A DNA stretch of 64,000 nt from contig NZ_BMZR01000003.1 of NCBI RefSeq assembly GCF_014652895.1, forward strand, positions 124,001 to 188,000, given 5' to 3'. This stretch comes from Psychrobacter glaciei. Lineage in GTDB: Bacteria > Pseudomonadota > Gammaproteobacteria > Pseudomonadales > Moraxellaceae. Under the pieces are notes generated by a model. It was not told the origin of the DNA, did no database searches, and saw nothing but the letters and a program-made list of their open reading frames with translations. Each line of letters opens with the position of its first letter. Position 1 is the stretch's first letter. The position numbers and the translations under genes were made by a program. This document shows positions 46,558 through 55,079 of this stretch, in pieces.

Positions 46558-47376
46558 ATGACGGGTTCTAGTGAGAGTCGAAATCAAGATAGAAAGATAT
46601 ATGAAATGGTTAACAAATACTATTATGATATCGAGTCTATTACAGTATATTTTAAAAGTTATTGCATATTTTCAAAAAATTTTAAGCATAGAAGAGTGGC
46701 TCTTTTGATGTTATGTTTGATGTCATCTATAGCCTATCATGCAGTCATGATAGTTATTATGGAGTCATCGATCTTACAAGATGCACTTCCAATTTATGTT
46801 TATAAGAGTAAATATTTAGGTTGGATGTTGTATTTCGTATCTTTAGCTGTATACGTAGTAGTTTTACTATTCATAGATAGCAGAAAGACAAATATCCTAG
46901 AAAGTAAGTATGGCAGTAAGGATATTCAACTAGTACAAGATAAGTGGTTAGAAAACAATCTTCCTGAGAATGTTAACTCTTTTAGTTTAGTAAGCAAAAG
47001 CACTGAGTGGTTTCAGAGTTATCATAAAGTAAATCATAATGATTTTTTATCTACTGGAAAATTACTCCAAAATTCAAAAATCAATATAATCATGAAAAAC
47101 GTTTTGGCTGCTATGGGATTATCTATATCAGCTAAGTTCCTAGGGGGAGCCGAAGTCTCCGAGGTGGCAAGTAAATACCCTAATGAGACAGTTTTAATAG
47201 CCTTTAATTTACTTCTTTTAATTTTTCTGTGTTTGTTTTTATACAGTATTTTTCAAGTTTTTGGTAGAAGGTTTGTCTCTGCTATAGATGGTAGGAATAG
47301 CAAAAGTTCATACAGATTTAATATTTTTAATAGAATGTTATTACATCATGTAACTCTAAAAGACTTTAAAGACTAG
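46558..47376 (+). CDS. Orphan membrane protein of unknown function (272 aa)
   Basis: I do not recognise a family. A very strong Shine-Dalgarno (GAGGAGGG) stands before the ATG. A polar N terminus of about 45 residues rich in Tyr and charged residues is followed by two membrane segments (about 45-75 and 85-110). A soluble middle part of about 75 residues comes next, then two more segments (about 180-200 and 215-245) and a basic tail. The codon use is clearly more AT-rich than in neighbours, and no neighbour is functionally linked, so it may be a recent acquisition. The four-segment layout recalls small pore-forming or sensor effectors, but I have no motif to prove this. Confidence 0.65.
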   Translation: MTGSSESRNQDRKIYEMVNKYYYDIESITVYFKSYCIFSKNFKHRRVALLMLCLMSSIAYHAVMIVIMESSILQDALPIYVYKSKYLGWMLYFVSLAVYVVVLLFIDSRKTNILESKYGSKDIQLVQDKWLENNLPENVNSFSLVSKSTEWFQSYHKVNHNDFLSTGKLLQNSKINIIMKNVLAAMGLSISAKFLGGAEVSEVASKYPNETVLIAFNLLLLIFLCLFLYSIFQVFGRRFVSAIDGRNSKSSYRFNIFNRMLLHHVTLKDFKD

Positions 47377-47685
47377 AAAAAACGCGACTGATGCAGTCAC
47401 ATACTTAACTAAATTTATCGCTAGCTTTATTAACGATAAAACTTAAGCACTTTTTATGGGGTTTAACTTCTACACCCGAATTAAGCTGACACAAATACTA
47501 GGTAAACACCCAAAAAAGTACTATCTTATCCAAAACCAAGCTCTTAGGAAGAGCAGACGTAGGCATTTTATTATTAATTAGAAATCGGCAACTTAGTAAT
47601 TTCAAAATAACTCGGATGTGTTTGCTATAAGCTCAGACTGATTTTTCCAGTTATCTTCTGTATAATATAAGGGCAGGCGGAAACC
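47377..47685. other. Intergenic region before the PACE transporter gene, no gene seen
   Basis: About 310 AT-rich bases. A TATAAT box at 47659-47664 with AGGCGG shortly before the GTG suggests a promoter with a very short leader for the next gene. Confidence 0.4.
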
Positions 47686-48210
47686 GTGGCTCTGCACTCA
47701 ATCTATCTTTTCTATCTCGGGACGGACCGATACTTTGATATGCACTTAGGTGCTTTGGAGTCTTGGTTGATTACTTTATCCCCACTCAAACGTCGTATCG
47801 TCTACGTGATTGTGTTTGAGATTATCGCAATTATTTCCTCTACCTTTGTATTAATGAAGCTAAGCAATAGCGATGCAGCAGACTCTCTACCCGTCGCGAT
47901 GATGATATCTCTGGCTGCAATCATTTGGAACTTTGTATACAACACCGCTTTTGAGACTTGGGAGGAGCGCAGGCAGATAGCAGAGCGCACGCTGCTGATT
48001 CGTAGTGTCCATGCATTGATATTTGAAATCGGTTTGGTTTTGATCTGTTTGCCGTTATATATGTTTTGGTATCAGGTTGGTTTGCTCCAAGCATTTATAA
48101 TGGAAGCCGCTTTACTCGTATTTTTCTTGATTTATAATTTTGTGTTTACCTTTATTTTTGACAAGGTATTTACCTTACCTTATCACTATAAGTCAGCATC
48201 TGCTTCTTAA
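47686..48210 (+). CDS. PACE-family efflux transporter
   Basis: A small proton-driven exporter of the kind that includes AceI of Acinetobacter, which exports chlorhexidine and polyamines. Two tandem BTP domains of two membrane segments each are visible: RIVYVIVFEIIAIISSTFVLM with AAIIWNFVYNTAFETWEERR, and RSVHALIFEIGLVLICLPLYMFW with LVFFLIYNFVFTFIFDKVF. The repeated W/Y-N-F-V-x-x motif and the conserved Glu in the first segment of each pair are family features. The start is uncertain: GTG 47686 has AGGCGG upstream; ATG 47740 is closer to the usual family start but has no clear binding site. Confidence 0.88.
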   Translation: MALHSIYLFYLGTDRYFDMHLGALESWLITLSPLKRRIVYVIVFEIIAIISSTFVLMKLSNSDAADSLPVAMMISLAAIIWNFVYNTAFETWEERRQIAERTLLIRSVHALIFEIGLVLICLPLYMFWYQVGLLQAFIMEAALLVFFLIYNFVFTFIFDKVFTLPYHYKSASAS

Positions 48211-48224
48211 CCACAGACATAAAC

Positions 48225-48259
48225 GAAAAAAGGGCTACTATATTGGCAGCCCTTTTTTT
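48225..48259. terminator. Bidirectional terminator between PACE and enoyl-CoA hydratase genes
   Basis: The stem AAAAAAGGGCT / AGCCCTTTTTT separates the two convergent genes. Confidence 0.88.
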
Positions 48260-48329
48260 GACGCTATGAATAGTGAATTATTTGGTTAAGAATAGATTCA
48301 GCCGCCAAATTGAACAGCCTATTACCCAG

Positions 48330-49127
48330 TTACTTTCCCTGATAAACAGGTTTACGCTTTTCCATAAAGGCCGTAATGCCTTCTTTAAAGTCATCCGTGA
48401 CTGCCATCATGTTTTGTTGTTCAACTTCCATATCAAGCGCTTCATTTAATCCAGAGAAGGCGTGAACATTAATCATATGCTTCATTGACGCCAATGCTTT
48501 ACCCGGTAATTGACTCAAACGAGTGGCAAGAGCCTGCACGCTTGCGTCTAATTCATCTGCGCTGACGACACTATTTACTAAGTCTAAACGTGCCACATCG
48601 TCTGCTTTGAGCTTATCACCTAGCATCACCAGCTCAGTGGTCTTGGCAGCACCGATTAATTGATTTAGTAGATAAATACCACCAGCATCTGGAATCAGAC
48701 CGATATTGACAAAGGCTTGGACGAATTTTGCATTGTCAGCGGCGATACGGAAGTCGCAAGTCAGTGCCAGATTCATGCCCGCACCAGCGACCGCACCTTC
48801 CAATTTAGCAATAATTGGCTTGTGAATATTACGCAGCTTTAAACTCACTTCAGCGACTTCACGTAGCATAAAATCAAGCTTTGCGACCAATGCCTCAGAC
48901 TCCATACCGTTCTCTAGCATTTCACCGATATGACCACCACTAGAAAAATTATTATTTGACCCTTGTAGCACAATCACGCGTACGTTTGCGTCTTTATCCG
49001 CTTTATCAAGTGCATCTATCATTGCATTTTTTAATGGCGTGCTAAAGGCATTTAGGGTCTTAGGATCGTTCATGGTGATGGTAGCGATATGATTTTCGCT
49101 TTGATACTCGACTAGAGATGGTGACAT
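48330..49127 (-). CDS. Enoyl-CoA hydratase/isomerase family protein
   Basis: A crotonase-fold enzyme for acyl-CoA metabolism. The oxyanion-hole motifs FSSGGHIGEM and LEGAVAGAGMNLALTCDFRIA are clear. The first catalytic Glu of classical hydratases is replaced and the second position is Asp in GLIPDAGG, a pattern closer to PaaG-like isomerases. The protein is 265 residues, which is normal. It stands alone, so its pathway cannot be read from context. Confidence 0.87.
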   Translation of the reverse strand: MSPSLVEYQSENHIATITMNDPKTLNAFSTPLKNAMIDALDKADKDANVRVIVLQGSNNNFSSGGHIGEMLENGMESEALVAKLDFMLREVAEVSLKLRNIHKPIIAKLEGAVAGAGMNLALTCDFRIAADNAKFVQAFVNIGLIPDAGGIYLLNQLIGAAKTTELVMLGDKLKADDVARLDLVNSVVSADELDASVQALATRLSQLPGKALASMKHMINVHAFSGLNEALDMEVEQQNMMAVTDDFKEGITAFMEKRKPVYQGK

Positions 49128-49479
49128 CTTGGCTTTCCTTAGTTAAATTAGCTGGGTAATAGAGGATTCAAAATAGAAGCTGAGCAGGTTTTGTAACAAA
49201 TAATTCACTATTGATTACTATAGCAGCTTGCTATGATTATAAAAGCAAGTTTTGTGGGCGCTTAGGACAAACCGACAGTGTGGTTTAATTTATCTCGCTG
49301 TGCTAATTCCTTAGGAGGCACAGATAAAAACGGCTCATTCAGAAATAAGACTGTTAACTGAGTGGCTGGTGAATTATGCTAAAAGAACAGTGGGAAAAGT
49401 AAAGTGTTAGAAAGACAGGGCTAAAAAGAAAAGACAGTCATACGCTTAATTTTTTAATCGATTACACAAGGAAGTTGTT
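49128..49479. other. Divergent intergenic region, no gene seen
   Basis: About 350 bases between the hydratase and the alpha/beta hydrolase starts. It holds the promoters; nothing else is recognised. Confidence 0.4.
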
Positions 49480-50292
49480 ATGCCAAAGATAAAAATCAAT
49501 AACGCCAATATCTATTACGAAGATAGCGCCCCAAACGATACGCAAAAACCAGTCATGGTCTTTGCTCATGGGCTACTTTGGAACACTAGAATCTATGACA
49601 AACAAGTCGAGCACTTTCAGGACAGCTATCGCTGCATCGCTTTTGACTTTCGCGGACAAGGTCAGTCGCAAATTACCAAAGACGGCTACGACATGGATAC
49701 TTTGGCAGATGATGCTATTGGTCTACTAGCAGCGCTCGAGATAGACAGCTGTCATTATGTCGGTCTATCGATGGGCGGCTTCGTTGGACAACGCATCGCT
49801 ATCAGAAAACCAGAGCTGCTAAACTCATTGACCCTAATAGATACTTCGGCTGATGCTGAAGACCCTGATAATATTCCTGGCTACAAAAAGCTCATTACGG
49901 CTATTCGCTGGTTGGGTATGAAAAGGGTGAGTAAAAAAGTCATGCCTATTATGTTTGGCAGCACTTTTTTGACAGATAAAGCCCGTAAAACCGATCAAAA
50001 AGAATGGTTGGCGATGCTCAACGGTAATCGCAAAGGTGGCGTCGTCAAAGCCACGATGGGAGTCATCGAACGTGACGCTGTCTATGATCAGCTCGATAGC
50101 ATCACGACGCCTACTTTAATCATCGTTGGTGATGAGGATGTCGCTACTCCTTACGACAAAGCTGAGCGTATGCACTTCGCCATCGATGGCTCTAAGCTTG
50201 CGATAATAAAAGGCTCTGGACATACTTCAACGGTAGAAGAGCCTGAACAGGTGAATAAAGTGCTCAGTCATTTCTTGACGAGCTGTGTATGA
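49480..50292 (+). CDS. Alpha/beta hydrolase
   Basis: A soluble 270-residue hydrolase of the haloperoxidase/3-oxoadipate enol-lactonase-like type. The oxyanion region FAHGLLWNTRIYD, FDFRGQGQS, the nucleophile S97 in GLSMGG, an Asp in VGDEDVATP and the final His in GSGHTSTVEEP form a complete catalytic set. AAGGAAG precedes the ATG. The substrate is unknown. It ends in a strong terminator. Confidence 0.88.
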   Translation: MPKIKINNANIYYEDSAPNDTQKPVMVFAHGLLWNTRIYDKQVEHFQDSYRCIAFDFRGQGQSQITKDGYDMDTLADDAIGLLAALEIDSCHYVGLSMGGFVGQRIAIRKPELLNSLTLIDTSADAEDPDNIPGYKKLITAIRWLGMKRVSKKVMPIMFGSTFLTDKARKTDQKEWLAMLNGNRKGGVVKATMGVIERDAVYDQLDSITTPTLIIVGDEDVATPYDKAERMHFAIDGSKLAIIKGSGHTSTVEEPEQVNKVLSHFLTSCV

Positions 50293-50316
50293 TAAATACT
50301 GCTAACTCATAATAAT

Positions 50317-50354
50317 AAAGACGCCGTTATCATTGACTTGATAACGGCGTCTTT
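50317..50354. terminator. Bidirectional terminator between the hydrolase and the Ter module
   Basis: The perfect 15-base stem AAAGACGCCGTTATC / GATAACGGCGTCTTT with an 8-base loop ends both convergent transcripts. Confidence 0.88.
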
Positions 50355-50404
50355 GGTTTCAATGCTAACTAAGCTAGAGCTCTAGGCGTGATGTGTAGCT
50401 AGAG

Positions 50405-51505
50405 CTACAGTCGCGATGCATAGTCACTATGACCATCATTGATGATGCCGAATACGTCGGCACGATTGACGATTTCGGTTGCCCATGCACGATGTGTGGC
50501 AGGCTCTAGCATGGTGTTGTTGTATTTAAACACCGCTTTGGCTTCGCTATGCAATATGGCTTGTGCCTCATCTAACGTGCTCATCGGCACACAGTAGGCC
50601 TGCTGGACTAAAGCGATTTGGCTAGGATGGATGACTGTTTTACCGACTAAGCCCAAGCTGACATCTCGGGTCAGCTCTTGCATAAACAGCGTTGGCTGAT
50701 CTAAGTACTCAAAGACCGGCGCAGTGAGGTAAAAGCCATGCGGCACGAAGCAGCCAAGCAGCTGATAAACAAGAGTACCGATAGGGGTGTCATAGACAAT
50801 ACTGTTCTTAGGACGACGCAAGCGCAGCGCGGCAAACAAGTCATTGCCGCCGATACGTAGCGCAAAGACTGGCTGGCTAAAGGCTTCTTTAAAACCAATG
50901 GCCAGTTCTTGATTGTGATGCGGGTTAAATAGGGCAGCGGTCTCAAGCGTGGGCATGAGCAACTGATCGATGCTGAGATTCTGACAGGCCATCCGCCAGT
51001 CGGATAAGCTATACATATCGACTTTGGGCATGACGAAGCCGTCGATAAGATCTATATGAGTATAGTCTGCCAGTTGTTGCAACATCATCGGATTGCGCGG
51101 GCGTATAAAGACCAGTGGGCGCGTCGGATGCTGGTTTTTTTGCTCTGACTGTTGTTCTGATTGCTGCTCTGATTGAATGCCAGATTCTCTTGACGGATCA
51201 TTGATACTATCGACGTGTATCGCCCAAGTATTGAGCAGGGTTTGCAGTCGTGTCAGTGCCAGCTCGACATCGCTGTGACTAACGGCATCTTCTAGGCAGA
51301 TAATAATACTATTAATCGTTGGTAATTTATCACGCTTAATAACTTGCCAAATATCTTGGCGAGTAGCAGGCATATAAAGGCTTGCACCCAGCTGATACGG
51401 ATGATGAGTACTGGGCTTGACCATCACATGCCGTTCAGTGATGAGATGCGCATAAGACTGAGTATAGTTATAAAGGTTTGATTCGTTGTTTGACATAATT
51501 GGCAT
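50405..51505 (-). CDS. CitE-like HpcH/HpaI lyase of the Ter-associated module
   Basis: A TIM-barrel C-C lyase related to the citrate lyase beta chain, found in the Ter-linked gene set proposed to make a nucleoside-like metabolite. The core shows IIICLEDAVSHSDVELALTRL (metal and CoA region), VFIRPRNPMM, IDGFVMPKVD, TLETAALF and GLVGKTVIHPSQI. A low-complexity SEQQSEQQSEQ stretch sits near residue 120. The start is at 51505; an ATG three codons on is equally possible. It is the last gene of the minus-strand operon that starts with the TerD-protease fusion. Confidence 0.85.
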   Translation of the reverse strand: MPIMSNNESNLYNYTQSYAHLITERHVMVKPSTHHPYQLGASLYMPATRQDIWQVIKRDKLPTINSIIICLEDAVSHSDVELALTRLQTLLNTWAIHVDSINDPSRESGIQSEQQSEQQSEQKNQHPTRPLVFIRPRNPMMLQQLADYTHIDLIDGFVMPKVDMYSLSDWRMACQNLSIDQLLMPTLETAALFNPHHNQELAIGFKEAFSQPVFALRIGGNDLFAALRLRRPKNSIVYDTPIGTLVYQLLGCFVPHGFYLTAPVFEYLDQPTLFMQELTRDVSLGLVGKTVIHPSQIALVQQAYCVPMSTLDEAQAILHSEAKAVFKYNNTMLEPATHRAWATEIVNRADVFGIINDGHSDYASRL

Positions 51506-51565
51506 CGTAAATAGTGATAAATGAGTGGTTATACATGGTCATAACAGACAGCTTATATCGTTGAT

Positions 51566-52792
51566 TCAGCTGTCTTTGCTACGCTGCTTGATAAGAGTGA
51601 TGGCTTGATAGGGCAGTATTTTATCACCTAATACACTGATATTGATATTTCGCTGCGCACATAAATGTCGCAACAACACGGTATCAGGATGCTCAGCAGT
51701 GGCTAATAGAATGCGCTCAGGATCACGGCGCAATATCGCCCGTGTTGCCTCTGCAATCGTTGGCTTAATACGGTTGCGATTGGTGATAGCGTAGTCCGCC
51801 GCCAGTTTATTGATTAATTCAGCAGTTTGGTAGCGCGGCTGCTGGTAGGTTGGCAAGCACTGTGGGGGCGTGCTCAATGAACGCCGTGCCGCATCAATAT
51901 AATTGATAAATGCTAAGCTATGATCTACCGCGACCAAATTATCATAAAAGACGCTGCGATGGAGCCCTGATTGCGGCTCGGTATATAAGCTACGCGAAAT
52001 CAAACCCGAGACGGTACTGTTTAGCAGTCCTGATGGTATCAACCAATCTTCTTCACTAGCCGACAGCCAAGCAACGCCAGCGGGATCAGCAAGTGTTAAG
52101 AGGGGTATGACGGTAGTGTTATTGACAGTACCTTGATCAGAAGTGCTTTGATCAAAAGTATCTTGACCAAAAGTGCTTTGATGAAAAATATTGGCAAAAT
52201 GTGCATGACTAGGGTCGCTGAAGGCTTCAAGACTCCGCGCCAATTCTTGATAAATAGCACCTTTGCCTGTCCAGCCATCGACGAATACCATGGGACTGTT
52301 TGGATAAGCATCCAGCAGCATTTGCAACGCGACTGGATCAAGCCCGCGATCTCGAATGATACTAATGCCATAATGCACGCTTGGCAAAGCATAGCTGCTA
52401 TTTTGGTCTGTTAAAGCACGCTGCAATAATACCCCAATCGGCAAACCTGCTCGTACCAAGCTGACCAATACTAATGGGCGCTCAGCGTTAACAGTTGGCT
52501 CAAAAGTATTGTGCAATGTGTAAGCCAAGTTAGCAATATCAGTCGCAGTCCTCGTCGTGCCTTGCGTTAGCGCCTGAGAATATAGCTGCTCGTGCATCGC
52601 AGTTGGCGCGGCCTCTAAGGTCAGCATGTCTGAATAGTGCCGTTGCCCACTTTGGATCAGCGCTTCTTTTTGGCTAACAGGTACATCAGCGACCGCGTCT
52701 TTATCGACAATATCGAGCAGCACGGTCACATCGCTGGCAAGATAGCTGCCTGAGCCGTATTTCTCTAGTTTTTGAATATAAAGGTTAGTCAT
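51566..52792 (-). CDS. StiP-like protein with C-terminal PELOTA RNA-binding domain
   Basis: A member of the family annotated as 'cysteine protease StiP' in databases but described in comparative genomics of Ter systems as a phosphoribosyltransferase-like protein. The N-terminal part has YGSGSYLASDVTVLLD, and VSLVRAGLPIGVLLQRAL with YGISIIRDRGLD and VFVDGWTGKGAIYQEL gives the PRTase-like P-loop. The last 70 residues (RDPERILLATAEHPDTVLLR) form a PELOTA-type RNA-binding domain. At 408 residues it is complete, with one repetitive insertion near residue 205 (repeats of the FDQST/FGQDT type). It is cotranscribed with its neighbours (33 and 60 bases apart). Confidence 0.85.
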   Translation of the reverse strand: MTNLYIQKLEKYGSGSYLASDVTVLLDIVDKDAVADVPVSQKEALIQSGQRHYSDMLTLEAAPTAMHEQLYSQALTQGTTRTATDIANLAYTLHNTFEPTVNAERPLVLVSLVRAGLPIGVLLQRALTDQNSSYALPSVHYGISIIRDRGLDPVALQMLLDAYPNSPMVFVDGWTGKGAIYQELARSLEAFSDPSHAHFANIFHQSTFGQDTFDQSTSDQGTVNNTTVIPLLTLADPAGVAWLSASEEDWLIPSGLLNSTVSGLISRSLYTEPQSGLHRSVFYDNLVAVDHSLAFINYIDAARRSLSTPPQCLPTYQQPRYQTAELINKLAADYAITNRNRIKPTIAEATRAILRRDPERILLATAEHPDTVLLRHLCAQRNINISVLGDKILPYQAITLIKQRSKDS

Positions 52793-52824
52793 AGAAGGTT
52801 TTTTACTCGTATAGGCTGCTGTTG

Positions 52825-53649
52825 TTATAATTGTTGAGAACTAAGATGGTCATGTAGCTGACCATGGTTGGGCATACCGTACCAGTCCAATAGCTGTAGA
52901 AAAGGTAAGTCGGCTAGGCTATCACCAAAACCAAAACTGGGGCGCTGGCTGTCTAAATGATTCTCTAATAAAAACTGTACTGCATGGCGCTTGTGAACCG
53001 CATGCGGCAGTATCGCTAAGTTATTGGCATTCACATGGACATAAAAATCTTGATCAAAATTTGGTATGAGTGTGGGTAGCTGCTTGGCTAAATCGGCTAA
53101 TACTTGATGATCTTTTTGCGCGTGTTTAATCGCCAAATAAATAGTGAGTTCACTGGCAATAAAAACATCGCTATGCGGGGTAAGTTTTAAGCCATTATTA
53201 GCCCCAATGTCTTCTTGGTTATGATTACCAATCAAGTCAGTCAACTGCTTTAGTTTGGCTTGTAATGGTGCAAGCTGCTCATGCATATACTGCTGCCATG
53301 CGCTTAACAGCTCACCCTCAGCCGTTAAAATAATCGCGCCATGGGTTAAGACTTGCCAACTGTAAAAAGGCAATTTAACACGTTTTATTTCATCGCGGTC
53401 ACGTGCCGTCACTACTATCAATTCGGTACTAGCCAATAGCCAATTAAAGAGTGAGGCTTGGCGCTGACTCATAAAGCTTAACGGTTCGCCTTGCTTATTG
53501 ACCGTGGCGCAAACCAAATTTTCAGGTTCAGTAGTAGGCAAATCCCATGCGTCGATTTTACGCTGGGTTTGAAACAAGGTATCGTCCAAATCCATAAGTG
53601 TGTAAGGTTTAATAATGTCGGGGTTGGCTTGGAAAAATGGCGTAGTCAT
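52825..53649 (-). CDS. HAD-family phosphatase of the Ter-associated module
   Basis: A haloacid dehalogenase-type hydrolase, probably a phosphatase acting on a phosphorylated intermediate. The nucleophile motif is LMDLDDTLFQTQRK (Asp 20 and 22 region), motif II is ELIVVTARD, and the final acidic motif is FGFGDSLADLPFL. The cap region of about 110 residues is of the C2 kind. It sits between the StiP-like gene and the PRTase-TRSP gene, with which it is normally associated. Confidence 0.87.
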   Translation of the reverse strand: MTTPFFQANPDIIKPYTLMDLDDTLFQTQRKIDAWDLPTTEPENLVCATVNKQGEPLSFMSQRQASLFNWLLASTELIVVTARDRDEIKRVKLPFYSWQVLTHGAIILTAEGELLSAWQQYMHEQLAPLQAKLKQLTDLIGNHNQEDIGANNGLKLTPHSDVFIASELTIYLAIKHAQKDHQVLADLAKQLPTLIPNFDQDFYVHVNANNLAILPHAVHKRHAVQFLLENHLDSQRPSFGFGDSLADLPFLQLLDWYGMPNHGQLHDHLSSQQL

Positions 53650-53691
53650 AGAAATGTCCGTAAATCGTGGGTTTGAAAATCATTGAATAAC

Positions 53692-55014
53692 TTACAGCGT
53701 AGGACTTACCACCAGTACATTATCTAAATTTTGCCACAGGTCATCAACACTATCGCTTGAGGTTTCTACACACAATACGATCAAGTCCCAATCACTAGGC
53801 TCGACATTATAAGCAAAATTGGTCATACCAAGCCCATAATTATCGCCAAAGCTCAGCATCGTCTTAATTGCACCACCAAGCGCAATCGGTGAGCGGGTCA
53901 ACGCACTAAATTTAACGATAGCATCTGTGTCTGAATCTGACTTTTGAGCCGCTGCCTCAAGCCATTCCGCCAATAAAAACGGTAACCAAACAAACTCATT
54001 GCTGCCCAATACCAAAATTCTTTTTGGCAACTGAGTAACATCAAAGATTTTTTGATCATCGAAGCTTTCTTGGTCATTAAAACGTGCAAATGCAGCCTGA
54101 AAACTTGAAAGATACTTATCAAACCCCTCTGTACTGTCTAGTGTTGGAAAACGCCCCCAGTTGCCCGTATGACCAAGCGCTTGACTACCAGCTGCGGTGG
54201 TATCGACCGATGGCATCGTGATGGGTTCAGGATTGGGTGCATCTGTCCATTGCCATGCGCCAGACAGTAAGTGATGTCGATGAAACTCAATACCCGTCAA
54301 ACGATCCGCCATACGCGCAGGCTTGGCATCCTCTGTCTGCTTGTTCGTGTTTTCTTGATCTAATGACCAATCCACCAAAGTGGTGAGATGTACTTGCTTT
54401 AATTGTGTCAGCCCTGCATTGCGTAAGGCAGTGACGACATTGACGCATGTATTACCCGTTGACGCCTCATCATCGACCATAATAAGGGTTTTACTGGCCA
54501 GTAACTGCTCTTGAGCGACACTATCAGAGCTTTGATAAATTAAATGCTGGCTAGCATGACTGTGGTCTTCACAAAAAGTCGTCAGTAAAGAGTCGGCACC
54601 ATTAGGATCACTATTTTCATCATGTTGCGCATGACGAGTAGAGTTCAATAGTAGTGCTTGAGGATAGCGCGTTTGTAATGCTTGATGGACGCCAGCAGAT
54701 AGACCGACAGCGGTCTCTGCCATACCAATGACCAAAATTGGCGCTGGCAATTCATTAGGCACTAAGTTTGCCAAATCAGTAAAAGCATGTCGCATGGTAC
54801 TGGGCGCGACTGGAATATGGCGACCTAGCACTTTTGAGACAAATAAAAATGCACGTTTGGGATTAATGCGCTGAGCAAAGCCAAGCAAGTCTTCTAATTG
54901 ATAGCTGTCGTCTTTTTCTGAATCACGGTTACTTACGACCATATTCGTTTGATAAGTGAGATCAAGGGTGCCACGTGGTAGTGTGATGGTGGTACTTTGT
55001 TGCTTGTTTGACAT
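53692..55014 (-). CDS. Phosphoribosyltransferase with TRSP domain (Ter-associated)
   Basis: A two-domain protein of the Ter metabolite module. The PRTase domain has the PRPP loop LIMVDDEASTGNTCVNVV (about residues 160-177) and an N-terminal segment RAFLFVSKVLGRHIPVAPS. The C-terminal TRSP domain has RILVLGSNEFVWLPFLLAEWLE and YNVEPSDWDLIVLCVET. At 440 residues it is complete. A PRTase and a StiP-like PRTase next to each other are typical of this module, where they are thought to form a glycosidic bond in a nucleoside-like product. The final reaction is unknown. Confidence 0.87.
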   Translation of the reverse strand: MSNKQQSTTITLPRGTLDLTYQTNMVVSNRDSEKDDSYQLEDLLGFAQRINPKRAFLFVSKVLGRHIPVAPSTMRHAFTDLANLVPNELPAPILVIGMAETAVGLSAGVHQALQTRYPQALLLNSTRHAQHDENSDPNGADSLLTTFCEDHSHASQHLIYQSSDSVAQEQLLASKTLIMVDDEASTGNTCVNVVTALRNAGLTQLKQVHLTTLVDWSLDQENTNKQTEDAKPARMADRLTGIEFHRHHLLSGAWQWTDAPNPEPITMPSVDTTAAGSQALGHTGNWGRFPTLDSTEGFDKYLSSFQAAFARFNDQESFDDQKIFDVTQLPKRILVLGSNEFVWLPFLLAEWLEAAAQKSDSDTDAIVKFSALTRSPIALGGAIKTMLSFGDNYGLGMTNFAYNVEPSDWDLIVLCVETSSDSVDDLWQNLDNVLVVSPTL

Positions 55015-55079
55015 TCATATTCCTTAACACACTCTGTTGAAGTGGCTATTTTTATATTAACTTGATTTTTTTAGATATT

